Translations under genes and position numbers: made by a program | Part shown: positions 15,946 to 25,282 of the stretch, piece after piece | Layout: every line of letters starts with the position of its first letter | How positions within the stretch are numbered: position 1 is the first letter of the stretch | Notes under the pieces: generated by a model | Seen by the model: the letters and a program-made list of their open reading frames with translations, nothing else | Told to the model about the DNA's origin: nothing | Database searches by the model: none | Assembly (NCBI GenBank): GCA_900544075.1 | Contig: UQTJ01000008.1 | Span: forward strand, 39,623 to 103,622 | Reading direction: 5' to 3' | Length of the DNA: 64,000 bases | Source: an uncultured Bacteroides sp. | Lineage (GTDB): Bacteria; Bacteroidota; Bacteroidia; Bacteroidales; Bacteroidaceae

Positions 15946-16844
15946 ACTGTCCTGATGAAGATTTCGTTCATAGAAGGCAGGCATTCGGAGAACGATGTTA
16001 CTTCGTTTACTGCTGCTATTGATGATAGCAACTGCGAATTGCTGATGTCACTGCTCTTTTTGATGGTGTATATATGTTCTCCACCTTTTTCTTCTGATGA
16101 CAGAATCTCGAACATGCTGTTGGCGGATAGTTCATCTCCCATGTGGAGTCCTAACCTGTAAGTGTTGGTCTTGAACTGCGAACGGACTTCGTTCACCTCG
16201 CCCTGCAGTACCACATGCGAGTGGTTTATCAAGGCTATATTGTCGCAAATTTCCTCTACCGATGACATATTGTGAGTGGAGAATATAATGGTGTGTCCCT
16301 GATTCTTCAGCTCTAAGATTTCTCTCTTGAGAAGTTCTGCATTTACAGGGTCGAAACCGGAGAAAGGTTCGTCGAATATCAGCAGTTGAGGCTTGTGAAG
16401 TACGGTAATGACGAACTGCACTTTCTGCTGCATACCCTTCGATAGCTCTTCCAACTTCTTGTCCCACCACTGTGTGATTTCGAATTTGTCGAACCATTCT
16501 TTCAGTCGTTTTGTGGCTTCGCGTTTGTCCAGTCCTTTCAGCTGTGCCAGGTAGATGGCCTGTTCGCCAACTTTCATCTTCTTGTATAGTCCTCTTTCCT
16601 CAGGCAGATAACCGATGTTGTAGATATCGTCTGGCTGTGACAGATGACCGTTGAAATAAACCTTTCCTGAGTCAGGTGCCGTAATTCGGTTTATAATTCT
16701 GATGAGTGTGGTTTTTCCGGCTCCGTTAGGTCCGAGAAGTCCGAAAACCTTTCCTTGAGGTACTTTAATACTGACACCATCGAGGGCTTTATGGTTGGCA
16801 TAACATTTTATAATGTCTTGAGCTTCCAAAAAGAATTCATTCAT
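15894..16844 (-). CDS. ABC transporter ATP-binding protein (NatA-like)
   Basis: Cytosolic ATPase subunit powering the adjacent ABC-2 permease. Walker A GPNGAGKTT (about residue 38), the Q-loop, signature LSKGMQQKV (about 138) and Walker B LLIFDEPFSGFDP (about 157) are all present; a C-terminal extension (about 225-300) resembles the DUF4162 domain. It is 38 bases upstream of the permease gene, same direction, so a two-gene operon. The last residues, NEELKIKSDFIHHY, are encoded by an AT-rich dispersed repeat, which suggests the native C-terminus was replaced. Confidence 0.92.
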   Translation of the reverse strand: MNEFFLEAQDIIKCYANHKALDGVSIKVPQGKVFGLLGPNGAGKTTLIRIINRITAPDSGKVYFNGHLSQPDDIYNIGYLPEERGLYKKMKVGEQAIYLAQLKGLDKREATKRLKEWFDKFEITQWWDKKLEELSKGMQQKVQFVITVLHKPQLLIFDEPFSGFDPVNAELLKREILELKNQGHTIIFSTHNMSSVEEICDNIALINHSHVVLQGEVNEVRSQFKTNTYRLGLHMGDELSANSMFEILSSEEKGGEHIYTIKKSSDISNSQLLSSIAAVNEVTSFSECLPSMNEIFIRTVMKNEELKIKSDFIHHY

Positions 16845-16872
16845 AAGTGTTTGGTTTAGTTTCTTATAAAGA

Positions 16873-16933
16873 AAAACGGTATATACACGATGAACATCTC
16901 TATATTATGTCATAATGTATATACCGTCGTTTT
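16873..16933 (-). terminator. Inverted repeat after the yqeY-like gene, probable terminator
   Basis: Arms AAAAACGGTATATACA and TGTATATACCGTcgTTTT enclose a 28-base loop that itself contains ATTATGACATAAT. On the minus strand the stem ends in TTTTTC, 30 bases past the yqeY-like stop. Confidence 0.55.
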
Positions 16934-16962
16934 AGGAAATAAATATTTAAAGTAAAAGTATA

Positions 16963-17412
16963 TTATCCGAGGAGTTCCTTCACCTTAGCCGAGATAGCTC
17001 TTCCTTCTGCAAAGCCTGCAAGTTCTTTTGAAGCAACACCCATTACTTTTCCCATATCCTTGCCGTCTTTTGCGCCGGTACGTTCTATGATTTCTTTCAG
17101 CTTGGCTTCCAGTTCTTCAGCAGAGAGTTGCTTTGGAAGGTAAGCCTCGATTACGTGTACCTGAGCCATTTCGCTTTCAGCCAGGTCTGCACGCCCCTGA
17201 CTTTCATACACAGCTGCAGAGTCTTTTCCCTGTTTTACGAGTTTCTGCATGATTTTCAGTGCAGCGTCGTCAGTCAGTGTATCATTTGCTCCTGGAGCTG
17301 TTTTAGCTTCGAGGAAGAATTTTTTTACGTTACGCAAAGTTTCAAGTTTCACTTTGTCTTTAGCCTTCATGGCTTCTTTGATATCGTTGCTAATCTGTTC
17401 AAATAAATCCAT
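16963..17412 (-). CDS. GatB/YqeY domain protein
   Basis: A 149-residue cytosolic protein homologous to the C-terminal tRNA-binding domain of GatB. It opens MDLFEQISNDIKEAMKAKD and contains LRNVKKFFLEAK, both typical of stand-alone YqeY proteins, with the QLSAEELE and GKDMGKVMG motifs in the C-terminal half. It follows ftsZ by 33 bases in the same direction; YqeY after ftsZ is a common Bacteroidetes order. Its exact function is not established. Confidence 0.9.
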   Translation of the reverse strand: MDLFEQISNDIKEAMKAKDKVKLETLRNVKKFFLEAKTAPGANDTLTDDAALKIMQKLVKQGKDSAAVYESQGRADLAESEMAQVHVIEAYLPKQLSAEELEAKLKEIIERTGAKDGKDMGKVMGVASKELAGFAEGRAISAKVKELLG

Positions 17413-17445
17413 AATATGTAAGTTTTAAGTTTTTAAATATCATTC

Positions 17446-18753
17446 TTAGAAGAAACTGATTACCGAACTTTCATTTCCGTTGTTTTCGGAAGTCTGTGTC
17501 GGAGTTTCCTGCATAGCAGCTTTCGACTGAATGCTTTCAAGCTCGCTCTTTGTTCTTTTATATGTAGGTATTGTTTCTACCATACTTATGATGTCTTCGT
17601 TGTCGAGGTCTTCCTGGCTGAACACATACAGATGGTGTCTTCTCTTTCTATTGGTTCTCACCATGTTGGCACCATAGTAGTTGCTTCTTCGGTCTTCCTT
17701 CTTTTGTCTTATCTCTTCCTGCTCTGCGAGTCGTTCTTCTTCCTCTCTTGTATGTTTCTGCATTACGTTGTCCATTCCCGGAACGTCCGAGATGCCGAAA
17801 CCGGTAGCAAGGATAGTAAACTTGATTTTCGACTCAATGGAACTGTCTTCATAAAGTCCCCACTTGGTTTCGAAGTCTTTTCCGAATTTGCTCATGAAGT
17901 CGTGGATTTCGTCCATTTCGTTCATCATAAGCTCGCTTGTAGGGCTGTATGTGATAACGAACAATACCTTTTTGGAATTGAAGATATCGTTGTTGTTCAG
18001 AAGCGGTGAGTTCAGGGCGTCGTTGATGGCCTTGGTAACTCTGCCTTCGCCTTCACCGTAGCCTGTACTCATGATAGCTACTCCACCATCTTTCAGTACT
18101 GTTTTGACATCGTTGAAGTCGAGGTTTATCTTACCTCTTAAAGTTATTATTTCAGCAATACTTTTTGCAGCTACAGACAGAGTGTCGTCGGCTCTTCCGA
18201 AAGCGTTCATTACGCTTATGTCTGAATAAACGTCGCGCAGTCTTTCGTTGTTGATAACAAGAAGTGCATCCACATGCTTGCTCATTTCTTCTACTCCGTC
18301 AAGAGCCTGGTCAATCTTCTTGTTGCCTTCGAACAGGAAAGGTATGGTTACGATACCTACGGTAAGAATATCCATGTCTTTGGCTGCCTTTGCAATGATT
18401 GGTGCAGCACCAGTACCTGTACCTCCACCCATACCGGCAGTGATGAAAGCCATACGGCATCCGTCATTTAGCATCTCCTTTACTTGTTCAATGCTTTCTT
18501 CGGCCGCTGCTCTTGCTCTTTCCGGACGGTTACCTGCTCCCAGACCTTCGCTACCGAGCTGTAGCTTGATTGGAACCGGCGACTCGTCCAATGCCTGATT
18601 ATCGGTATTGCACACCACAAAGTTTACGTCATGAATACCTTCTCTGTACATGTGATTTACGGCGTTACCACCACCACCACCTACTCCTATGACTTTAATT
18701 ATATGTTGTACGTCTTTCGGAAAGTCGAAAGGCATTGTTGTTTCGTCTGACAT
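17446..18753 (-). CDS. ftsZ: Cell division GTPase FtsZ
   Basis: Tubulin-like GTPase that forms the cytokinetic Z ring. The GTPase domain shows IKVIGVGGGGGNAVNHM, the tubulin signature GGGTGTGAAP (about 115-124) and FNDVKTVLKDGGVAIMS; the C-terminal domain follows to about residue 330. An extended charged linker leads to the C-terminal tail. At 435 residues it is longer than many FtsZ because of that linker. Last division gene of the dcw cluster, preceded by ftsA with a 118-bp gap. Confidence 0.97.
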   Translation of the reverse strand: MSDETTMPFDFPKDVQHIIKVIGVGGGGGNAVNHMYREGIHDVNFVVCNTDNQALDESPVPIKLQLGSEGLGAGNRPERARAAAEESIEQVKEMLNDGCRMAFITAGMGGGTGTGAAPIIAKAAKDMDILTVGIVTIPFLFEGNKKIDQALDGVEEMSKHVDALLVINNERLRDVYSDISVMNAFGRADDTLSVAAKSIAEIITLRGKINLDFNDVKTVLKDGGVAIMSTGYGEGEGRVTKAINDALNSPLLNNNDIFNSKKVLFVITYSPTSELMMNEMDEIHDFMSKFGKDFETKWGLYEDSSIESKIKFTILATGFGISDVPGMDNVMQKHTREEEERLAEQEEIRQKKEDRRSNYYGANMVRTNRKRRHHLYVFSQEDLDNEDIISMVETIPTYKRTKSELESIQSKAAMQETPTQTSENNGNESSVISFF

Positions 18754-18871
18754 ATCGTTGTATAAGTTTTTAAGTTTAAAGTTTTTAAGTTCCTGAGTTT
18801 TAAGTCTATGTTTGCCGGCAGTTGATTGTAATTGTCCGCAAACTTATAAGCTGAAAACCAACAAACTTATA

Positions 18872-20647
18872 TTATTTTATTCCATCAAAAAGTTCTTCCG
18901 AGGCTTTGCTCATGCCTTGCTTTATTCTGTCGAAGATACTTCTTTTCTTGTTCTTCTGTGTCTTGATTATTTTTTCTTCCAAATCTTCAATAACCATATT
19001 GCAGTCCGGAATATTGTATTTCTTTGCAGCTTCCAGTTTCTCTTTTGCCGATTTGTAGTGCTCCTTGTCTATCAGCTCGATAGCTTCTTCAAGTATTTTG
19101 TCGCACTCTTCTTTCTTCTGCTTTTCTCTTTGTTTTTCTGCCTGCAACTGAGCTTCTTTGATGGCTTTTACCCTTTCGGCTTCTTCAAGCAGTCTTTTGG
19201 CTTCCTTTTCCAGAGAGTCTATTTCACGTGCTTTCGATTCGACATTCAGTAGTTTGGCCTTTGCCAGAATCTCAAGAGCTTCAGTGTAGCTTCTGCTAAG
19301 TATCAACTGTGAGGCAGTGATTACCAACTGATGGCATTCCTTTGTATAGTCAGGTTTTTCCGGTTCAACGATTTCTACCTGAATCTCATTATTCAAATCC
19401 TCATTGGTCTGATTCTCCTCGTTCTTAGGCTTTTCTTCATTCTCCTTAGGCTTTTCATCTTCGTTGAAGTCTAATTGATGACCTTTTCTCGGATCGATTC
19501 TGCAGCAATTCTCTTCACCAGATAGGAGTATTCCGATGAGTGTATTCGACTTTCCGTCCTTCGGCAGACTGACATTACCGAACAGGTTAGTTTCGCCTGT
19601 ATGCGCTATTCTTACTTTCTCAAACTTTGTAATGTTTGTTATTGCCTTGTCGATATTAGGCATGTTTGAAACACCACCGGTTACAACTATTCCTGCCATC
19701 AGACTGTCACTGTAGTTTGAAAGCTTTATTTGGTTGAACACATTGGTTATGATTTCATTAACTCTTGCTTCCACTATGTCCTCGAGTGTTCTTGACATGA
19801 TTGAGCACTTTCCGTCGATAGTATATTCAGAGTCCTGAACTTCCTCACCTTCTTTATGTTCTGTATATGCCGATGCATATCTTATTTTTATAAGTTCGGC
19901 ATCGTCTTCTTCTATTTGTTTACTGCAAATGTCCTTTGTTATATTGTTTCCTCCCAAAGGAATTACGCATGCATGACGAAGTATATTGTTTTTGTAGATG
20001 GCAACAGTAGTGGTATCTGCTCCGAAATCAATGAGAGCACATCCTGACCTTTTCTCGTTCGTCGTAAGCACAGTGTCGGCAGTTGCCATTGGAGATATAG
20101 TAAATCCGGCAATCTCATATCCAGTGTGCGAGAGACATTGTCTGATGTTCTGTTTTACAGAAAGGCGGGCTATTATGTTTAGATAGTTTCCTTCTATATT
20201 GCTTGCTGTTGTACCTACAGGCTCAGTCAGAAGGTTGTTTCCCACTTTATATTCTTGTGGCTCAACAGCTAATATTTCATAATCCAAAAGCGGAGTTTCC
20301 ATATTGGCCTCCATCATACTGTCGATGATGGCCTGTGATATTCTTGTATCGTCGCCTAACTGTCTTGACTCTGTATTCTTGATACTTCTGAGTGACAATC
20401 CTCCGATACCTATATATACCTTCTTGATTCCTGCCTGAAGTTTGTTTTCAAGGTCCTTAATAACAGAAGTCAGCTTCTGTGTAGTCTTATCTAAATTATA
20501 GATGACTCCCTTTTTAATACAATCATCAGACTTTTCTGACGAATACGCCAAAATATTTACGCTTCCGTCAGCATTCTTTTTGCCTGCTATGCCTGAAATA
20601 TCAGTCGAACCAAGTTCTATTGCTACTATGAAATCTGTTGCTGCCAT
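18872..20647 (-). CDS. ftsA: Cell division protein FtsA with long C-terminal insert
   Basis: Actin-like ATPase that ties FtsZ to the membrane. Residues 1-390 form the FtsA core: IVAIELGSTDISGIAG, the SHS2/1C region, and the phosphate-2 loop ALIDFGADTTTVAIY. Typical FtsA proteins have about 420 residues; here residues 392-568 add an acidic, Asn/Glu/Lys-rich linker, two helical repeat-like segments (SYTEALEILAKAKLL and HYKSAKEKLEAAKKY) and a coiled coil between. The final KRSIFDRIKQGMSKASEEL fits the membrane-targeting amphipathic helix. Between ftsQ and ftsZ in the cluster. Confidence 0.94.
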   Translation of the reverse strand: MAATDFIVAIELGSTDISGIAGKKNADGSVNILAYSSEKSDDCIKKGVIYNLDKTTQKLTSVIKDLENKLQAGIKKVYIGIGGLSLRSIKNTESRQLGDDTRISQAIIDSMMEANMETPLLDYEILAVEPQEYKVGNNLLTEPVGTTASNIEGNYLNIIARLSVKQNIRQCLSHTGYEIAGFTISPMATADTVLTTNEKRSGCALIDFGADTTTVAIYKNNILRHACVIPLGGNNITKDICSKQIEEDDAELIKIRYASAYTEHKEGEEVQDSEYTIDGKCSIMSRTLEDIVEARVNEIITNVFNQIKLSNYSDSLMAGIVVTGGVSNMPNIDKAITNITKFEKVRIAHTGETNLFGNVSLPKDGKSNTLIGILLSGEENCCRIDPRKGHQLDFNEDEKPKENEEKPKNEENQTNEDLNNEIQVEIVEPEKPDYTKECHQLVITASQLILSRSYTEALEILAKAKLLNVESKAREIDSLEKEAKRLLEEAERVKAIKEAQLQAEKQREKQKKEECDKILEEAIELIDKEHYKSAKEKLEAAKKYNIPDCNMVIEDLEEKIIKTQKNKKRSIFDRIKQGMSKASEELFDGIK

Positions 20648-20653
20648 ATCTTG

Positions 20654-21388
20654 TTACTTCTTTTTTGTGCAAATTATCTGGTTGTTGAATTCAACGCTTA
20701 TACGTTCATATTTGTTCCATCCCACTTTGTTCAGTCCTTCCGTGTAGAATGCTTTCAGCTTTCTGAACTTTGTTTCATACATTTCCGGTTTCCCGATGAA
20801 GAGAATGTGGTCGCCAACTCTCGGAACAAGTTCTATTTCCTGCTTGTTTGTTACATTTATCTGTTCTATCTGAGCTTTCCAGAAATCGTCAGACTGCAGG
20901 AATTTAGCTAACTCGAACAGCTTTTCCTGAGCGAATTTTCTGTCAATGTAACCGGTGGCTATAGCCACATGTACCGGTTTCCCGTTGGCCTTCATTGACT
21001 TTCCTTCGCTGTCTATGTAATAATTGTCACCGTTACTGCTCATTACTCTCATGAGAGGGATTCTCTGGTATAAATCTATTTTTACCTTTCCGGCTGCAGT
21101 AATATAACATTCTACGTCTTTGATAAATGGATTTTTCTCCAACAGCACTTCCATCTTTCGTATATTGATGTCTTTTTGTTTGACATCAACGGGTAACAGC
21201 TTTTCCCGTTTTAGAGAATTTTCTATGTCCCTGATTGTGATGAAACCATAGTCGGTATCGTCCATTATCTCCAATTCCATACCCTTGCAAGTCCTTTCCA
21301 AAGGCTTTGCATTGAATACAGTTATTGCCAACACCAGATAAACCGATGTTGCAATAAGTCCCAAGAGTATGAAAATTCGTTTTATCAT
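20654..21388 (-). CDS. ftsQ: Cell division protein FtsQ
   Basis: Bitopic divisome protein. One N-terminal membrane segment (about 5-25, IFILLGLIATSVYLVLAI) precedes a periplasmic region with a POTRA-like part (about 40-105) and the FtsQ beta domain. 244 residues is usual. The start overlaps the murC stop by four bases (ATGA), showing translational coupling, and ftsA follows after 6 bases. Sequence is divergent, as expected; position in the cluster secures the name. Confidence 0.9.
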   Translation of the reverse strand: MIKRIFILLGLIATSVYLVLAITVFNAKPLERTCKGMELEIMDDTDYGFITIRDIENSLKREKLLPVDVKQKDINIRKMEVLLEKNPFIKDVECYITAAGKVKIDLYQRIPLMRVMSSNGDNYYIDSEGKSMKANGKPVHVAIATGYIDRKFAQEKLFELAKFLQSDDFWKAQIEQINVTNKQEIELVPRVGDHILFIGKPEMYETKFRKLKAFYTEGLNKVGWNKYERISVEFNNQIICTKKK

Positions 21389-22761
21389 TTATTCTTCAGT
21401 GTATTACATATTTGTGGTACCATGTTCTCAATATCTCCTGCACCAAGAGTTATGAGTACTTCTATATTCTTTTTCGACAGAATATCAGTCAATTCGTCCT
21501 TACTGCACATTACAGCCGATGAGACATTCTCGAGATTGTCGAATATAAGGCGGCTTGTCACTCCTTCGATAGGAAGTTCTCTTGCAGGGTATATGTCGAG
21601 CAGGATAACTTCGTCTGCTAACGAGAGGCTTGAAGCAAATTCCTTATAGAAATCTCTGGTACGGGTAAACAAGTGAGGCTGGAACACCACTGTAACCTTC
21701 TTTCCAGGATATAATGCCTTGATTGAAGAAATGCTTTGTCTGATTTCTGCCGGATGATGTGCGTAATCGCTTAAGAATACCAGATTGTCTTCTTTAATCT
21801 TGAAATCAAACCTTCTGTCAACTCCTCCGAATGTAGGCATTGCCTTTTTTATCTCTTCGTCAGTAACTCCTGATATTTGTGCCAAAGCCATTGCAGCTAC
21901 TCCGTTCTCTATGTTTACATATACCGGGACACCTAACTGGATGTCGTTTATATTGCCAAATGGAGAAACATAGTCAAAAATGATTTCGCCATTTCCTATT
22001 CTGATATTTTCGGCTCTGAAGTCTCCTTCGCCTATACCATAGGTAAGAACTTTAACACCTTCTTGTACTCTTGGTGTCAGTTCTATTCCTTTTTTAGCTA
22101 TCAGGTAACCTCCGGGAACAATTAGTGATGTATATTTATTGAAACTTTCCAAATATGCTTCTCTTGTTCCGTATATGTCAAGATGGTCTGAATCTACAGC
22201 TGTTACTACAGTAGCAAAGGGTGTCAACCAATGGAATGATCTGTCAAACTCGTCAGCCTCTATTACTACATATTCACTTTTATCTGAAAGCAGTAGATTT
22301 GTCTTATAGTTCTTTGATATACCTCCCAAAAAGGCATTGCATCCCACGTGTGACTGATGCAGCAGGTGCGCAACCATGGTTGATGTAGTTGTCTTTCCGT
22401 GTGTACCGGCTACGCACAAACCTTTCTCTGTTTGCGTAATCATTCCCAATACCTGTGCACGTTTCAGAATCTCAAAGCCATTTTCTCTGAAATACACAAG
22501 TTCTTTATGTTCCTGAGGTATAGCCGGAGTGTAAACAACCAAAGTTTCCTCCTTGCTTTTACATTCAGTCGGAATAAGATTTGTATCCTCCTCGTAATGT
22601 ATATATGCACCTTCTTCAATCAATTTCTCTGTCAACTCGCTCGGTGTACGGTCATAGCCGGCCACTTTCTTGCCTTTTGACAAGAAGTAACGAACCAAGG
22701 CACTCATTCCGATACCTCCGGCACCAATGAAATAAACCGATTTTATAGAATTAATGTTCAT
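21385..22761 (-). CDS. murC: UDP-N-acetylmuramate--L-alanine ligase
   Basis: Adds the first amino acid of the peptidoglycan stem peptide, using ATP in the cytosol. The N-terminal Rossmann-like UDP-binding domain has VYFIGAGGIGMSALVRYFL; the central ATPase domain has the P-loop AGTHGKTTTSTMVAH (about 117-131); the C-terminal domain has FQPHLFTRTRDF, a MurC hallmark. 458 residues is normal. Overlaps murG by 11 bases and ftsQ by 4. Confidence 0.96.
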   Translation of the reverse strand: MNINSIKSVYFIGAGGIGMSALVRYFLSKGKKVAGYDRTPSELTEKLIEEGAYIHYEEDTNLIPTECKSKEETLVVYTPAIPQEHKELVYFRENGFEILKRAQVLGMITQTEKGLCVAGTHGKTTTSTMVAHLLHQSHVGCNAFLGGISKNYKTNLLLSDKSEYVVIEADEFDRSFHWLTPFATVVTAVDSDHLDIYGTREAYLESFNKYTSLIVPGGYLIAKKGIELTPRVQEGVKVLTYGIGEGDFRAENIRIGNGEIIFDYVSPFGNINDIQLGVPVYVNIENGVAAMALAQISGVTDEEIKKAMPTFGGVDRRFDFKIKEDNLVFLSDYAHHPAEIRQSISSIKALYPGKKVTVVFQPHLFTRTRDFYKEFASSLSLADEVILLDIYPARELPIEGVTSRLIFDNLENVSSAVMCSKDELTDILSKKNIEVLITLGAGDIENMVPQICNTLKNK

Positions 22762-23881
22762 GTTCCTTTTTATATTTTTCAGCCAACTTGCATACTTCCT
22801 GTGCTATTATGTCTGCAGAATTGTGGAAAGCAAGTTTTTTTATGTTTGTACTCAGTGCTTCCAGTTTTGCTTCATCGCCTGCCAATTCAATGGCTGTCTT
22901 TATAAGCTTTTCTTCAGCTTCCGAATCTTTTATGTATATGGCTGCATCTTTGTCTACAAGCGCCATTGCATTCTTGGTCTGATGGTCTTCTGCAACATTT
23001 GGCGATGGAACCAGTATTACAGGCTTTCCTAAAAGACAGAATTCTGATATCGAACCGGCTCCGGCACGGCTGACAACCAGGTCGGCTGCCGTGTATGCGG
23101 CATTCATATCAGAGATGAAATCTGTAGTGTGCAGCATCTCAGGACTTCCGGCGTTTGAATAACATTTTCGTGCTTCTTCAATGTAGAATTTGCCGGTCTG
23201 CCATATAAACTGTACTCCGGACTGTTTGATATCATCCATGGCATGCATTACACAGTTGTTTAGTGTTCTTGCTCCAAGACTTCCACCGACAATCAATATT
23301 GTTTTCTTGTTTGAATCAAGCCCAAAGCTCTTTATCGCTTCTTCTTTTGACATTTTGCAGTCTAAAAGTCCTTGTCTGACAGGATTACCTGTCATGATGA
23401 TTTTATTCTTGTCGAAGAACCTTTCCATGCCCGGGTAAGCTACACATATTTTTTCTGCTTTTGCGGCCAATAGCTTGTTGGTTACTCCTGCATATGAATT
23501 CTGTTCCTGAATCAATGTAGGAATCCCCATTGCTCCAGCCATCTTCAGTGTAGGACCGCTTGCATATCCTCCAACACCGACAGCTACGTGCGGATTGAAG
23601 TCTTTGATAATCTTGCGTGCCATCATCTGGCTTCTGATGAGCTTTATAATGACTGGAAAGTTCTTAAGAAGATTTTTTCTGTCGAATCCTGCTACAGGTA
23701 AACCTATGATTTTATACCCTGCAGCTGGTACCCTTTGCATTTCCATTCTGCCTTCTGCACCGACAAAGAGAATCTCAGCATCCGAGCGTATTGCTTTTAT
23801 TGCATTAGCTATGGACAGGGCAGGGAATATATGGCCTCCTGTTCCTCCACCGCTAATAATTATATGTAGATTATCACTCAT
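22751..23881 (-). CDS. murG: UDP-N-acetylglucosamine--N-acetylmuramyl-(pentapeptide) pyrophosphoryl-undecaprenol N-acetylglucosamine transferase
   Basis: Forms lipid II from lipid I on the inner face of the membrane. GT28 fold with N-terminal IISGGGTGGHIFPALSIA (about 8-25), GVGGYASGPTLKMA, and the C-terminal donor site around VVSRAGAGSISEFCLLGKPVILVPSP. 376 residues. Between ftsW and murC, all read in one direction; overlaps murC by 11 bases. Confidence 0.96.
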   Translation of the reverse strand: MSDNLHIIISGGGTGGHIFPALSIANAIKAIRSDAEILFVGAEGRMEMQRVPAAGYKIIGLPVAGFDRKNLLKNFPVIIKLIRSQMMARKIIKDFNPHVAVGVGGYASGPTLKMAGAMGIPTLIQEQNSYAGVTNKLLAAKAEKICVAYPGMERFFDKNKIIMTGNPVRQGLLDCKMSKEEAIKSFGLDSNKKTILIVGGSLGARTLNNCVMHAMDDIKQSGVQFIWQTGKFYIEEARKCYSNAGSPEMLHTTDFISDMNAAYTAADLVVSRAGAGSISEFCLLGKPVILVPSPNVAEDHQTKNAMALVDKDAAIYIKDSEAEEKLIKTAIELAGDEAKLEALSTNIKKLAFHNSADIIAQEVCKLAEKYKKEHEH

Positions 23882-23986
23882 ATCTCGTCCTATTTGTTTT
23901 TATTTTTCGCAAAGTTATCAATAAACTTCAAAAAAAAGATAGAATAATAGTAAATTAATAAGTTTATATTACTATATAACAACTTT

Positions 23987-25270
23987 TTAGTTCGTTTCTT
24001 TTTCTTTTTCTGCAGAATCTTTTTCAGCCAGTTCCAATGCAGCATTTTTAAGTATGGATATTGCCGCATCATGCAGTTGTGCTTCTTTCAGGGCTTCCTC
24101 TTCTTCCTTTTGGGCTTGCAGTTCATATACATGGCGGCTGATGCTCAATATTATACCGATATATACGGAATTTATAAGTATGGATGTACCTCCTTTACTT
24201 ATAAGCGGTAAAGGTTGACCGGTAACAGGAATAATTCCAACAGCTACAAGCATATTGAACATAGCCTGTATGGACAGAAGTACACCTATTCCCATGATAA
24301 GCAGGGCATAATACGATTCGTCGCACCCCCTGGCTATTTTCCCTATTCTGAGAAGAAGTACGATGTACAGCAATGCCACAAATGCCCCTCCCACTAATCC
24401 AAGTTCTTCTATGATAATGGCATATATAAAGTCGGAGAATGCTTGTGAAAGGAAGTCTCTTTGGACACTGTTTCCAGGACCTTTTCCTAAGATGTTACTG
24501 GTTGCTATTGCTATGTTTGCGTGAGCTACCTGCGCATCATTGTCAATATCAAATTTGGCAGCTGGAACTTGTGCCTGATTGAAATGGTTATCAAGACGAC
24601 TCTTCCATGTTGTAAAACGGTGTAGTCCTATAGCATCCCAAGCCTGATTCGGAATGAATTTTATAGCTCCGATAAACAAGACTAAACCTAAAGTACATAT
24701 ACCAACAAGTTTTCCTAATTGTTGCATTGGTACTCTTCCTATGAACATCATTACAAATACAGTGGCACACAGCAATGCAGCTGTTGACAGGTTCTCTGAT
24801 ATTATCAGGAATACTGTTATACCGGTCAGGAATAAGATATATTTGAATGCCTTTTTGTCCGTTCCTTCTTCTCTCTGGAATTTTGCCAATATAATAGATA
24901 CTGATATTATAAGCGCCATTTTTGCAACTTCAGAAGGTTGGAACTGGAAAAATCCAAGGTCTATCCATCTCCTGGCACCATTAGTCATGGCTCCTTGTAT
25001 TAATACGACCAGCAATAAAGCCCATGAAACAGGCAGCAGCATATTTAGTTTTTTGAACCACCTGCATGGCATGAGGTGTGTAAAGAAGACAATGATGGTA
25101 CCTGCCATGATAAGAGTTATATGAGATGTTATAGGACGCCAGTGGTCACCCGACTTGAAAGTGAGTGTACTTGATGCGCTGAACACCTCAATAATTGATA
25201 TAAGGCAGAATAACATGAATATTATCCATATTATCCTGTCACCTTTGAATAGTTTCTTAAGCAAATCCAT
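23987..25270 (-). CDS. ftsW: SEDS-family glycan polymerase FtsW
   Basis: Polytopic peptidoglycan glycosyltransferase of septal synthesis, working with the FtsI-type PBP encoded upstream. About ten membrane segments; SEDS signatures seen are RRWIDLGFFQFQPSEVAKMALI and, near the end, PVTGQPLPLISKGGTS. A hydrophilic tail of about 45 residues rich in Glu/Lys follows the last membrane segment. RodA is the alternative, but the place between murD and murG in the dcw cluster supports FtsW. Confidence 0.94.
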   Translation of the reverse strand: MDLLKKLFKGDRIIWIIFMLFCLISIIEVFSASSTLTFKSGDHWRPITSHITLIMAGTIIVFFTHLMPCRWFKKLNMLLPVSWALLLVVLIQGAMTNGARRWIDLGFFQFQPSEVAKMALIISVSIILAKFQREEGTDKKAFKYILFLTGITVFLIISENLSTAALLCATVFVMMFIGRVPMQQLGKLVGICTLGLVLFIGAIKFIPNQAWDAIGLHRFTTWKSRLDNHFNQAQVPAAKFDIDNDAQVAHANIAIATSNILGKGPGNSVQRDFLSQAFSDFIYAIIIEELGLVGGAFVALLYIVLLLRIGKIARGCDESYYALLIMGIGVLLSIQAMFNMLVAVGIIPVTGQPLPLISKGGTSILINSVYIGIILSISRHVYELQAQKEEEEALKEAQLHDAAISILKNAALELAEKDSAEKEKETN

Positions 25271-25282
25271 CTTGAATTCAGA

